Part shown: positions 42,606 through 51,681 of the stretch, piece by piece | How positions within the stretch are numbered: position 1 is the first letter of the stretch | Layout of the letters: every line of letters starts with the position of its first letter | Assembly (NCBI GenBank): GCA_051654905.1 | Contig: JBOFYY010000159.1 | Coordinates: forward strand, 124,001 to 188,000 | Length of the DNA stretch: 64,000 bases | Direction: 5' to 3' | From: JBOFIQ01 sp051654905 | GTDB taxonomy: Bacteria; Actinomycetota; Actinomycetes; Propionibacteriales; Propionibacteriaceae | Notes under the pieces: generated by a model | Told to the model about the DNA's origin: nothing | The model's database searches: none | Seen by the model: the letters and a program-made list of their open reading frames with translations, nothing else | Program-made: the position numbers and the translations under genes

Positions 42606-43619
42606 GTGACTCACGCTCCCCAAGAGGTCAGTGAAGAATTCAGTCAGGCAGTCTTAGATCGGTTGTCTGAGATTGAAGATGATTTGGTGGTGTCAGATCA
42701 GGCTGACACCCCATTCATGACTGAAGCTGCTCAGCACATCATCAATGCGGGCGGGAAGCGTTTCCGTCCAGCATTAGTTGTGACAGCGGCGCATCTTGGG
42801 GTCGATATTTCCCGATGGGAAAAAGATAACGACGATTTGCGTAAAGCAGCGCTAGTTATGGAACTTACCCATGTGGCAAGTCTTTACCATGACGACGTAA
42901 TAGACGATGCCGATACTCGTCGAGGAGTGCCAGCAGCCAATCGTCGCTGGGATAATACAGTTGCCATTCTGGTTGGAGATTATCTCTTTGCTCGCGCATC
43001 ATCTTTGGTGGCAGAACTAGGCACCGAATATGTGAAACTACAAGCCGATACGTTTTCTCGGCTCGTCCAAGGGCAGGTAGCCGAAGTTCGTCGACCAAGC
43101 GCTGACGAAGATCCGCTACAACACTATCTGGGTGTAGTAGCTGATAAGACAGGATCTCTGATCGCTGCATCGGCAGTTTTTGGAGGCATGGTTGCTGGTC
43201 ACGATGAGAAAGTTTTAGCAGCCCTTTCAGCTTTCGGAGAAGAAATCGGGGTAGTTTTCCAGCTCAGTGATGACATTATCGACATCACTAGCGATAGCAC
43301 TGGCAAGACTCCGGGCATTGATCTACGTGAGCATGTGCCAACATTGCCAACGTTGATGTTGCGAGATCGGGTAGCACGCGGCAATGGTAACGATGACGAT
43401 ATTGCTCTGGTTGCAGCGCTAGATACAGATCTTGCCGACGATGCTAGGTTGGCAACAACTTTGGCGGCATTACGCTCTAACACGGTGATTGATGAGGCAC
43501 GGCAAGAGATTCAGCGCCGAGCAGAGGTAGCGCGTCAATATCTTGCAGAACTACCACAAGGAGATGCGGCATTGGCATTGTCAGCTCTTTGTGATTCGGT
43601 AGTTAGTAGATCTTTCTAA
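42606..43619 (+). CDS. Long-chain polyprenyl diphosphate synthase (menaquinone side chain)
   Basis: 337 aa. First Asp-rich motif LYHDDVIDDADTRRG (DDxxD) near residue 95 and second QLSDDIIDI near 220. The GTG at 42606 has AGGAG 5 nt upstream. The pair of residues before the first motif sets chain length; here they are small, consistent with a long chain, but the product cannot be fixed by eye. Being last behind nuoN, it most likely makes the tail used by MenA. Confidence 0.9.
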   Translation: MTHAPQEVSEEFSQAVLDRLSEIEDDLVVSDQADTPFMTEAAQHIINAGGKRFRPALVVTAAHLGVDISRWEKDNDDLRKAALVMELTHVASLYHDDVIDDADTRRGVPAANRRWDNTVAILVGDYLFARASSLVAELGTEYVKLQADTFSRLVQGQVAEVRRPSADEDPLQHYLGVVADKTGSLIAASAVFGGMVAGHDEKVLAALSAFGEEIGVVFQLSDDIIDITSDSTGKTPGIDLREHVPTLPTLMLRDRVARGNGNDDDIALVAALDTDLADDARLATTLAALRSNTVIDEARQEIQRRAEVARQYLAELPQGDAALALSALCDSVVSRSF

Positions 43620-43648
43620 ATCTGTAACGATCGATAAGGGCCCCTCTC

Positions 43649-45355
43649 ATGACGCAGATAGCAGTAGCGTGGAGAGGTTTATTGCCAGCTCGTGATGATT
43701 ACCGCGAGCTGCCGCATACTTGGCGCAAAGATCTGCTAGCAGGCATCACTGTAGGGGTAGTGGCATTACCGCTAGCGCTAGGTTTTGGCGTCACCTCAGG
43801 CATGGGTGCTTCTGCTGGAATCGTTACTGCCATCGTCGCGGGCTTAGTTGCAGCAATTTTGGGCGGTTCGGATGTTCAAGTTTCCGGACCTACCGGAGCT
43901 ATGACGGTGGTGCTAGTGCCACTAGCTGCTCGTTACGGAGTAGCCGCTGTGCCAGTGGTGGGAATCATGGCTGGCATTATGGTTGCTTTCGCCGGACTTA
44001 TGAGATTAGGAAGGATTCTGTCCTACCTACCTTGGTCAGTGGTGGAAGGTTTTACGCTAGGTATCGCTGCGATTATTGGATTACAGCAGATCCCAGCGGC
44101 GTTAGGGGTTGCTAAACCTGCTGGAGAAAATACCGCAGTTGTTGCTGCACGAGCTATCGTCGCTGCCGCGCAAGGAGCCATATCGTGGCATAGCGTAGCT
44201 CTAGTGGCCTTAGTAATGGCTGTGATGGCTGTTTTGCGATGGTTACGCCCAACATTCCCCGGATCGTTGCTAGCGGTCATTATCGCGACATTAGTGTCAT
44301 GGGGATTAGGTTTTGATGTTGCGACGATTGGCGCACTACCGCAAGCACTACCCCAACTGCGTATTCCTAGCGTCGAGTGGGGAATGCTACAAACCTATGT
44401 TGCCCCTGCAGTGGCCGTAGCTGCGTTAGCCGGTATTGAGAGTTTACTGTCGGCTAAAGTTGCTGACGCGATGACTCATGAGCGTCCCCATAACCCAGAT
44501 CGTGAACTATGGGGGCAAGGGTTAGCTACGATCGCAGCTTGTTTATGTGGCGGTATGCCTGCCACTGGGGCTATCGCTCGCACTGCGGTAAATGTTCGTT
44601 CGGGGGGACGGACACGATTATCGGCGATTGTGCATGCAGTAGCGCTGATATTGGTAGTGCTAGTTGGTTCAGCTTTGGTATCAAAAATACCAGTTTCCGC
44701 TCTTGCTGGGGTATTGCTCATGACATCTATTTGTATGGTTGATCGAGCTAATCTATCGGTAGTGACACACACGACTCGCTCTGATGCAGTGGTACTGGTA
44801 CTGACGGCATTAGCGACAGTTGCTTTTGATCTGATTGTGGCAGTGGAACTGGGAGTTTTTATTGCTGGGATCTTGGCACTACGGCATGTGGCACGTACCT
44901 CGTCGGTTACGGCAGCGCCGCTGGTGTTAGATCTTGCTGACCAGAGCGAAGCAGCTTTCATAAAAGAGCGGGTGGCTAAATATCGCATCGATGGTGCGCT
45001 ATTTTTTGGTACGGCTCAGCGGTTCTTGGACGAATTTTCGCAAATTAGTGGTGTGACCGTTGTAATTTTGCAACTAAATAATTTGCGAGTTCTCGACGCT
45101 ACGGGGGCGCAGACTTTGGGAGAAATTGTTAGAACTTTAGGGGAGCGACAGGTAACTGTCATGATAGAGGGCGCTCGTGGTGAACATGAGGCTGCATTAG
45201 CTCAGATTCCTGATTTTGCTGAAGTTTTTGAGCAAGGTCATATTTTTATTACCCAGCAAGCAGCGATAGCTCATACACGTCTTCATATTCACAATATCGA
45301 GCACCCTAGACGGCATCGTGCTCCAGCTAATAGTCAGGAAACTCCGCAATTTTAG
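43649..45355 (+). CDS. SulP-family anion transporter with STAS domain
   Basis: 568 aa. The first ~410 residues are the membrane domain (about 12-14 helices) with DVQVSGPTGAMTVVLVPLA as the family signature. The last ~150 residues are a STAS domain (VVILQLNNLRVLDATGAQTL). Bacterial SulP proteins carry bicarbonate, sulfate or C4-dicarboxylates; no carbonic anhydrase or sulfur gene lies next to it, so the substrate stays open. 29 bp after the polyprenyl synthase; ends at a strong terminator. Confidence 0.88.
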   Translation: MTQIAVAWRGLLPARDDYRELPHTWRKDLLAGITVGVVALPLALGFGVTSGMGASAGIVTAIVAGLVAAILGGSDVQVSGPTGAMTVVLVPLAARYGVAAVPVVGIMAGIMVAFAGLMRLGRILSYLPWSVVEGFTLGIAAIIGLQQIPAALGVAKPAGENTAVVAARAIVAAAQGAISWHSVALVALVMAVMAVLRWLRPTFPGSLLAVIIATLVSWGLGFDVATIGALPQALPQLRIPSVEWGMLQTYVAPAVAVAALAGIESLLSAKVADAMTHERPHNPDRELWGQGLATIAACLCGGMPATGAIARTAVNVRSGGRTRLSAIVHAVALILVVLVGSALVSKIPVSALAGVLLMTSICMVDRANLSVVTHTTRSDAVVLVLTALATVAFDLIVAVELGVFIAGILALRHVARTSSVTAAPLVLDLADQSEAAFIKERVAKYRIDGALFFGTAQRFLDEFSQISGVTVVILQLNNLRVLDATGAQTLGEIVRTLGERQVTVMIEGARGEHEAALAQIPDFAEVFEQGHIFITQQAAIAHTRLHIHNIEHPRRHRAPANSQETPQF

Positions 45356-45363
45356 CGGCAATA

Positions 45364-45412
45364 TTTTGGGGTCTGGCTCTGCTATTTAAGCAAGGCCAGA
45401 CCCCAAAAGTTT
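45364..45412. terminator. Terminator between sulP-type gene and the M13 peptidase
   Basis: Perfect 14-bp stem TTTTGGGGTCTGGC and complement at 45395-45408, 17-nt loop, then GTTTATTG. It separates converging transcripts. Confidence 0.88.
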
Positions 45413-45424
45413 ATTGCTAAGTGG

Positions 45425-47380
45425 TTACCAGATAGATACTCGATCGGCAGGATCTAGCCACAACTGGTCAGACTCTGTCACACCAAAAGCGGTGTAGAAA
45501 TCATCGATATTACGCACAATCTGATTAGCGCGGAACTCATTAGGAGAGTGCGGATCAGTTGCCAGGCGAGCTTTCATCGCCTCGGCGCGAGTTTTTTGCT
45601 GCCAGACAGTAGCCCAAGCGAAGAACAGCCGCTGCTCGCCGGTGAGACCGTCGATGTCAGGAGTGTCTTGACCTTCGGTAGCGATCCGCCACGCCTTCAA
45701 AGCAATCGACAATCCGCCCAAGTCACCGATGTTTTCACCAATAGTTAGCGAACCATTTACGTGAATGCCAGGAGTTTCTTCTGGCTCTAGTGCATCGTAC
45801 TGAGCAATGAGCTTGGAGGTGCGCTGAGTAAATGCTTCCTTGTCAGCGGCAGTCCACCAATTTCGTAGACGCCCGTCGCCATCGCAAGTGGAACCTTGAT
45901 CATCGAAACCATGTCCGATTTCGTGGCCGATTACGCCACCGATACCACCGTAATTTATTGCATCATCAGCATCGACATTAAAGAATGGTGGCTGCAAGAT
46001 AGCGGCAGGGAAAACAATCTCGTTACGGAGCGGGTGGTAGTAGGCATTTACTGTTTGCGGGTACATCAACCATTCGTCACGATCAATGGGTCCGCCTGCC
46101 TTGCGGAGCGTATCGGCAAGCTCAAAAGCAGCGGCACGACGCATATTGCCAACCAGATCATCGGCGATAATAGCTAAATCAGAGTAATCGCGCCATGTTT
46201 GTGGATACCCAATCTTGGGAGTGAATTTGGAAAGCTTCTCCAAAGCTTGAGTCTTAGTCTCTGCAGTCATCCAGTTCAGATCAATAATTGAGCGCCGGTA
46301 GGCCTCCAGCAAGTTAGCTACTAAAACGTCCATACGTTCTTTAGCAACCGCAGAAAAGTGACGTTCAACGTAAACTTTTCCGATAGCTTCACCGAGTATG
46401 GATTCGACGCGACGGACGCCGCGCTTCCAGCGTGGCTCTAGCTCAGGAGTTCCAGATAGCGTCGTTCCCACAAATGAGAAGTTCTCTTGGACGAATGCGT
46501 CAGAAAGACAAGATGCGAAGGCTTCCAGTACGCGCCAGCGTAGCCATGCCTTCCACGCAGACAAGTTCTCGATGCTCATCAATTTCTGGAGCTCTACGAA
46601 GAATGAAGGCTGTCCATTAACGAGCGTAGCTAGCTTCGCAGCAGGAATCCCAGCAGCTTGGCAGAATAAGTTCAAACGTAGCTCAGGAGCTGCCGCAGTA
46701 AACTCGTCAAAAGTCATTGGGTTATAGCCAGATTCCAGATCACGGCAGCGAACATTATCCCAATGGCAGGCAGCGATCTTTGTTTCAAGATCCATAACTA
46801 GCTCGGCAGTCTTAGCCGGATCAGCTAATTCGGCTAGCTCACACATGCGTTGAATATGAGCTACGTACGCTTCCCGGATCGAAGCATGATTATCAGCATG
46901 GTAGTAAGCCTCATCTGGCAGACCTATCCCAGCTTGTCCCACCATCATGATGTAACGAGTCGGGTCACCTGGATCGGCGTCAACACCCATACCGAAGAAA
47001 GCATTAACGCCTTCACTAGATAGCTTTCCACTCACGGTAACAACGTCGTCTAGCGAAGTAACAGCATCAATAGCGGCAAACATATCAGCTAGCGGAGTAG
47101 CCCCCAGCTCTTCGATTCGTTGCTCATCCATGTAAGAGGTGTAGAGGTCAGCTATCTTCTTGGCATCAGGATCTTGGGTAGTTCCAGCTGCAAGATCAGT
47201 GATGATGTCAGAAACAGCTTTTATGGCGGCTTCGCGTAGTTCTGCAAAAGCTCCCCATGCTGGCTTGTCATCAGGAATGGTGGCAGAACCTAACCAACCA
47301 CCGTTGACATGGCGGTATAGGTCGTCCTGAGGACGCACCGAAGTGTCGAATAGGTCAAGGCGTAACGCAGGTGTACTCAC
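45425..47380 (-). CDS. M13-family zinc metallopeptidase (PepO/neprilysin type)
   Basis: 651 aa, the family's usual length. Zinc motif VIGHEIGHGFDDQG near residue 490, third ligand in ENIGDLGGLSIAL, and substrate-binding NAYYHPLRNEIVFPAAIL. It ends in Trp as most members do. There is no signal peptide or membrane anchor, so it should be cytoplasmic and cut short peptides. GTG start at 47380. It stands alone, 61 bp beyond the end of korB on the same strand. Confidence 0.93.
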   Translation of the reverse strand: MSTPALRLDLFDTSVRPQDDLYRHVNGGWLGSATIPDDKPAWGAFAELREAAIKAVSDIITDLAAGTTQDPDAKKIADLYTSYMDEQRIEELGATPLADMFAAIDAVTSLDDVVTVSGKLSSEGVNAFFGMGVDADPGDPTRYIMMVGQAGIGLPDEAYYHADNHASIREAYVAHIQRMCELAELADPAKTAELVMDLETKIAACHWDNVRCRDLESGYNPMTFDEFTAAAPELRLNLFCQAAGIPAAKLATLVNGQPSFFVELQKLMSIENLSAWKAWLRWRVLEAFASCLSDAFVQENFSFVGTTLSGTPELEPRWKRGVRRVESILGEAIGKVYVERHFSAVAKERMDVLVANLLEAYRRSIIDLNWMTAETKTQALEKLSKFTPKIGYPQTWRDYSDLAIIADDLVGNMRRAAAFELADTLRKAGGPIDRDEWLMYPQTVNAYYHPLRNEIVFPAAILQPPFFNVDADDAINYGGIGGVIGHEIGHGFDDQGSTCDGDGRLRNWWTAADKEAFTQRTSKLIAQYDALEPEETPGIHVNGSLTIGENIGDLGGLSIALKAWRIATEGQDTPDIDGLTGEQRLFFAWATVWQQKTRAEAMKARLATDPHSPNEFRANQIVRNIDDFYTAFGVTESDQLWLDPADRVSIW

Positions 47381-47441
47381 AGGGTCAGCCTACTCGTCGA
47401 ATTTTTTTCAGCGACGCAGGGTTGGGAAAGTTCGCGTAGAG

Positions 47442-48485
47442 CTAACTAACGAACCAAGTATCAGAGCCAGCGAAAATAGTTTCTAAAGCGCTAGTTTGAT
47501 TGATTTTTGGGTCGGTGACTGAAGCAATTTGCTCCCGCACCCCATCATCATAGGAAGGCCGCTCTACATCACGGAAAATGCCGATCGGAGCTAATGAAAG
47601 ATCCTCGTGGGTAGTTAATCTACTAAGCGCGAAAGCATAAGAAATATTGGCAGTATGCGCATCATGGATCACAATATTTTCTGGAGCGACATCAGCAGTA
47701 TTTGCGATAGCAAAACCGTGTTCCGCAGCGATAACGCACCGGGAACCTTCGGGGCCAAAAATAATAGGTTCTCCTTGAACTAGGGGAATTACGCCAGCAT
47801 CGGCGCCTTTTACCCCGTCAAAAGCACCATCATTGAAAATGGGGCAGTTCTGATAAATCTCGACGAGGCTGGTTCCTCGATGTTGAGTAGCTGCTCGCAA
47901 TGCTTCAGTTAGACCAGCTCGGTCAGAATCGACGGCCCGAGCTACAAAACTTGCTTCCGCCCCTAAAGCTAGCGATACCGCGTTAAAGGGAGTGTCAATC
48001 GAACCCATCGGGCTAGATTTTGTTACTTTTCCAGTCTCTGAAGTAGGAGAGTACTGGCCTTTAGTCAAACCATAAATACGGTTATTGAAAAGCAAAATCG
48101 TCATGTTTACGTTACGTCGCATGGCATGAATCAGGTGGTTGCCGCCGATGGAGAGCGCGTCACCATCGCCAGTAACAACAAAAACAGCTAAATCTTCGCG
48201 GGCAGTTGCCACACCAGTTGCAATTGCTGCTGCTCGACCATGGATTGAATGAAGGCCGTAGCTATCAACGTAGTAGGGGAATCGAGAAGAACAGCCAATT
48301 CCAGAGACAATTACGGTATTTTCACGACGAATGCCTAGTTCAGGTAGTACCCCTTGGAATGCCGCCAAGATGGAGTAGTCACCACATCCAGGGCACCAGC
48401 GAACCTCTTGGTCAGAGGTGAAATTTTTACGCGTTAAGGGTTCAACTGCTAGGGGGACTCCAGCGAGTCCATGACCAGAAGTCAC
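47442..48485 (-). CDS. korB: 2-oxoglutarate:ferredoxin oxidoreductase, beta subunit
   Basis: 347 aa. Thiamine diphosphate-binding subunit; TPP motif GDGDALSIGGNH with NNRIYGLTKGQYSPT. [4Fe-4S] Cys in WCPGCGDYSI and GIGCSSRFP. With KorA it converts 2-oxoglutarate and CoA to succinyl-CoA, CO2 and reduced ferredoxin. ATG overlaps korA by 4 nt. The ferredoxin partner may be the NuoI-like protein encoded just upstream. Confidence 0.93.
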   Translation of the reverse strand: MTSGHGLAGVPLAVEPLTRKNFTSDQEVRWCPGCGDYSILAAFQGVLPELGIRRENTVIVSGIGCSSRFPYYVDSYGLHSIHGRAAAIATGVATAREDLAVFVVTGDGDALSIGGNHLIHAMRRNVNMTILLFNNRIYGLTKGQYSPTSETGKVTKSSPMGSIDTPFNAVSLALGAEASFVARAVDSDRAGLTEALRAATQHRGTSLVEIYQNCPIFNDGAFDGVKGADAGVIPLVQGEPIIFGPEGSRCVIAAEHGFAIANTADVAPENIVIHDAHTANISYAFALSRLTTHEDLSLAPIGIFRDVERPSYDDGVREQIASVTDPKINQTSALETIFAGSDTWFVS

Positions 48486-50341
48486 TGAGCCATCTCCTTC
48501 AACATCTGAGTAAGGTCGCCAGCTAACTCATCGGAGCTAAATGGCAGCCCGCGAACCCGGGTATGAGATTGAGCATCTACCAGGAACTTCGCTCGTAGCA
48601 TCATGGCAAGTTGTCCCATATTCATTTCTGGAACTACCACTCGACGGTAATTACGTAACACCTGTTCGGTATTAGCTGGGAAAGGGTTTAAATGGCGTAG
48701 GTGGGCGTGAGCAATTTTACCGCCGGCTTCTCGAATCTGGCGGATAGCTTCCGCGCACGGCCCATAGGTAGAGCCCCATCCGATAACAAGTAGTTCAGCT
48801 GTGCTGCTGGGATCGTCTACGACCAGATCGGGCACCTTGATTCCTGCTACTTTCGCGTCACGCAAGCGGATCATTTTTTCATGGTTTGCAGGGTCGTATG
48901 AGATAGCACCAGTCAGGTCAGCTTTTTCAATGCCGCCGATGCGGTGTTCTAAACCGGGAGTTCCTGGAATTGCCCACGGTCGAGCTAGCGTCTCAGGATC
49001 TCGTAGGTACGGTAAGAAAAATGGGGTGCCATCGGCGTGGGTGGCGTTATTTTCTGTGATCTGGTTAGCGTTAATAGCTGGCAGTTCGTCGAGAGAAGGA
49101 ATAGCCCACGGTTCAGCACCATTAGCAAGATAGCCGTCGGTAAGCAGAATCACGGGGGTACGGTATTCCACTGCAATCCGACATGCGTCAACTGCAATAT
49201 CGAAGCATTCTGCAGGAGTGCCCGGAGCAAGTACTGGCACCGGAGATTCACCATTGCGACCAAACATAGCTTGCAGTAGATCTGCCTGTTCAGTTTTAGT
49301 CGGTAAGCCTGTGGAAGGCCCAGCTCGCTGTACATCAACAATGACAAGAGGTAGTTCAGTCATTACTGCGAGTCCAATAGTTTCAGATTTTAGCGCTAGC
49401 CCTGGGCCAGAAGTAGTAGTTACTCCTAGCGAACCAGCAAAACTTGCGCCAAGAGCTGCTCCGATTCCAGCAATCTCATCTTCGGCTTGCACAGTGATTA
49501 CGCCGACGTTTTTATGTTTGCTGAGCTCATGCAAAATATCTGATGCCGGAGTGATGGGGTAGGAGCCAAGGAAGAGCTGTAATTCAGCTTTATGGGCGCC
49601 GGCCATTAATCCGTAAGCAGTAGCGGTATTTCCAGTAATCTGACGGTACTGTCCAGCGGGCATAGGTGCGGCCGCTATTTGGTGACGCACTACGAAATCT
49701 TCGGTTGTTTCTCCGAAAGCGTAACCAGCCTTGTAGGCAGCCATATTTGCATCACGGATAGCTGGTTTATTCGCAAATTTCTTTTCTAAAAACTCTAGTG
49801 TGCCTTCAGTGGAGCGGTGATACATCCACGTCAGTAGCCCCAGCGTAAACATATTTTTGGCACGACCAGCGTCTTTGCGAGTAAGCCCAAATTCTTTAAC
49901 TGCCGCAGTTGCTAATCCGGTTAGGTCTAGCGCATGTACGTGGTATCCCGACAAGGAATCATCGTCGAGAGGGTTAGCCTCGTAGTGCACTTTCGCTAAA
50001 TTACGTTTAGTGAACTCGGAAGTATCAATGATGAGAGTGGCGCCGCGTGGTACTTCATGCAGGTTAGCTTTTAATGCTGCTGGGTTCATCGCGACGAGCA
50101 CGTCCGGGGCGTCTCCGGGAGTCATTACGTCTTGGCTAGCAAAGTGAACTTGGAAACTTGATACCCCTGGAAGAGTCCCCTGTGGGGCGCGAATTTCAGC
50201 TGGATAGTTAGGCAGCGTCGAAACATCGTTGCCTATGCTGGCCGCGTCAGAGGTAAAGCGGTCGCCAACGAGCTGCATGCCGTCACCGGAATCACCGGCA
50301 AACCTAATGACGACACGGTCGAGTGTGGAGACGTCGGACAA
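48482..50341 (-). CDS. korA: 2-oxoglutarate:ferredoxin oxidoreductase, fused gamma-alpha subunit
   Basis: 619 aa. Residues ~10-190 are the gamma domain (VIRFAGDSGDGMQLVGDRFT), followed by the pyrimidine-binding alpha domain (GSYPITPASDILHELSKHKN, VQAEDEIAGIGAALGASFAG) and a transketolase C-terminal part. This gamma-alpha fusion is the actinobacterial form. TTG start at 50341 with Shine-Dalgarno AGGGAG 7 nt upstream. Divergent from the NuoB-like gene with 168 bp between. Confidence 0.94.
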   Translation of the reverse strand: MSDVSTLDRVVIRFAGDSGDGMQLVGDRFTSDAASIGNDVSTLPNYPAEIRAPQGTLPGVSSFQVHFASQDVMTPGDAPDVLVAMNPAALKANLHEVPRGATLIIDTSEFTKRNLAKVHYEANPLDDDSLSGYHVHALDLTGLATAAVKEFGLTRKDAGRAKNMFTLGLLTWMYHRSTEGTLEFLEKKFANKPAIRDANMAAYKAGYAFGETTEDFVVRHQIAAAPMPAGQYRQITGNTATAYGLMAGAHKAELQLFLGSYPITPASDILHELSKHKNVGVITVQAEDEIAGIGAALGASFAGSLGVTTTSGPGLALKSETIGLAVMTELPLVIVDVQRAGPSTGLPTKTEQADLLQAMFGRNGESPVPVLAPGTPAECFDIAVDACRIAVEYRTPVILLTDGYLANGAEPWAIPSLDELPAINANQITENNATHADGTPFFLPYLRDPETLARPWAIPGTPGLEHRIGGIEKADLTGAISYDPANHEKMIRLRDAKVAGIKVPDLVVDDPSSTAELLVIGWGSTYGPCAEAIRQIREAGGKIAHAHLRHLNPFPANTEQVLRNYRRVVVPEMNMGQLAMMLRAKFLVDAQSHTRVRGLPFSSDELAGDLTQMLKEMAQ

Positions 50342-50374
50342 GTCACAACTCCCTGGAGGATCGGATTCCCCTCC

Positions 50375-50402
50375 ATCTTATGCCGCTGAGCGCTCGTAGC
50401 AA
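50375..50402 (-). promoter_or_regulatory. Candidate korAB promoter
   Basis: On the minus strand TTGCTA, 16-nt spacer, TAAGAT, ending 34 nt before the korA TTG. Confidence 0.55.
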
Positions 50403-50509
50403 TTCAACAGCGCCCCGCATGGGACTAGATAGCTGTAGAAAATGGGTATTTTTCCAAGTTATGGCTAAGAAAAGAGGTATCTGAGAAGCCAGTAGCCTAG
50501 GCTTGCTCT

Positions 50510-50881
50510 GTGGAGATGGTGGATTGGTTTGGCGACGGTAGCGTCGTTGTAGCAGAACTTGGCTTGGCATGTTGCGCCGTCGAGTTCGCTGCTGCTGCCC
50601 GTACCCGCTCACGGTTAACAGATATTCCGGAGACTGCACGTCGGGTTTTAGTGGTATCTGGAACAGTGACTCATAACCTTGCAGATCGAGTAGTACAAGC
50701 AGCTGAAAATCTTAATGCGACGCACGTAGTTGCTTTTGGAGCGTGTGCTTCTGCTGGGGGGCCTTATTGGGATTCGCCAGTTGTGACAACAGTGCCAGAA
50801 TTGCTCGATGTTGCTGCGTGTATTCCTGGGTGTGCGCCAACTCCAGAAGCTCTCAATAAAGCGCTGGAGACATTGCGATGA
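50510..50881 (+). CDS. Short NuoB-like iron-sulfur protein (not the nuo-operon copy)
   Basis: 123 aa, versus 203 for NuoB at 27434. It keeps all four N2-type Cys: tandem in LGLACCAVEF, one in FGACASAGGPYW and one in CIPGCAPTPE. It lacks the N-terminal ~15 residues before the tandem Cys core and the C-terminal ~45 of NuoB, and the loop DVMIVSGRVCQKM is replaced by RVLVVSGTVTHNLADRV. Start GTG 50510 or ATG 50516; no Shine-Dalgarno, but a -10-like TAGGCT ends 6 nt before GTG, so the message may be leaderless. First of a coupled three-gene set divergent from korAB. It resembles small subunits of group 4 hydrogenase-related complexes as well as NuoB. Confidence 0.82.
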   Translation: MEMVDWFGDGSVVVAELGLACCAVEFAAAARTRSRLTDIPETARRVLVVSGTVTHNLADRVVQAAENLNATHVVAFGACASAGGPYWDSPVVTTVPELLDVAACIPGCAPTPEALNKALETLR

Positions 50882-51366
50882 CCTGGTATGAACAAGCGCA
50901 GGCTGCCCGAGATAGTGGCGCTACTTGGTTTTGTTTCCTTGATGCTGTTGATGATATTGGAGCAAGCAACACCATCACAGTGACACTACGGTTAATCAAC
51001 CCGGAAACAAATGATCCTGTTGTGCTAAAAACAGTTTTAGATCGAGATAACCCACGGTTGGTTTCATTGCGAGAATTATGGGCTGCTGCTGGCAATGCCG
51101 AAAGAGCTATTGCTGAAAGTTTTGGAGTTCTTATTGAAGGCTCTCAGGTCAGGCCTTTGTTGCGTCATGAGAGTGACAATGCGCCCAAAAATGTTATGCG
51201 TAAAGATGTACTATTAGCTGCCCGCCAAGAAATATCATGGCCAGGGTCGCGTAATGATGATGGTAAAGCACGACGACGTGATACTGCTCCAGGGGTAGCT
51301 CCAGAAGGACTTACGCCACAAGAATTAGTAGCACAAGCCTATGGCGGCGGACGGGGACGACGATGA
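50878..51366 (+). CDS. Short NuoC-like protein
   Basis: 162 aa, overlapping the NuoB-like gene by 4 nt. The middle matches the 30-kDa subunit pattern (VSLRELWAAAGNAERAIAES then FGVLIEGS and RKDVLLAARQEISWPG), but the canonical WDFFGI and GHPxRKDYPL motifs are degenerate. The end is Gly/Arg-rich (AQAYGGGRGRR). The RKD-LAAR-WPG-RRR-PGV spacing recalls NuoC-like proteins of other actinobacterial Nuo-related clusters, from memory. Without a NuoD partner its usual docking surface is missing. Confidence 0.72.
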   Translation: MTWYEQAQAARDSGATWFCFLDAVDDIGASNTITVTLRLINPETNDPVVLKTVLDRDNPRLVSLRELWAAAGNAERAIAESFGVLIEGSQVRPLLRHESDNAPKNVMRKDVLLAARQEISWPGSRNDDGKARRRDTAPGVAPEGLTPQELVAQAYGGGRGRR

Positions 51367-51674
51367 CCTCTCATGCCTCTATCAAACTGATTGAAGAGCG
51401 TTGTACTTCATGTGTGATTTGCGCGCGAGAATGTCCAGCATGGTGCATCAATATTGAGTCTCATGCAGAAGCAGGTGCTCCAGCGGGGCGTCGAGAGCGA
51501 GCACATCGAGTATTGGATAAGTTCTCTATCAATTTTGGGACATGTCTCTATTGCGGTATTTGCATTGAGGAATGTCCTTTCGATGCTTTGGAATGGTCGC
51601 CGACTCCAGTAACGGCTCATGCTGAGCCACAAGGCTTAGTCTTAGATAAGGAGCGGCTCGCGCAACGCGCGTAG
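51363..51674 (+). CDS. NuoI-like 2[4Fe-4S] ferredoxin
   Basis: 103 aa. Two cluster motifs: CTSCVICARECPAWCI (residues ~14-29) and CLYCGICIEECPFDALEW (~61-78), with the NuoI-like INFGTCLYCGICIEECP. The N-terminal membrane-contacting helix of NuoI is absent. Overlaps the NuoC-like gene by 4 nt. It could be the soluble electron acceptor of KorAB, whose genes start 1 kb away in the other direction; this is inference. Confidence 0.85.
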   Translation: MTSHASIKLIEERCTSCVICARECPAWCINIESHAEAGAPAGRRERAHRVLDKFSINFGTCLYCGICIEECPFDALEWSPTPVTAHAEPQGLVLDKERLAQRA

Positions 51675-51681
51675 GTTCACC

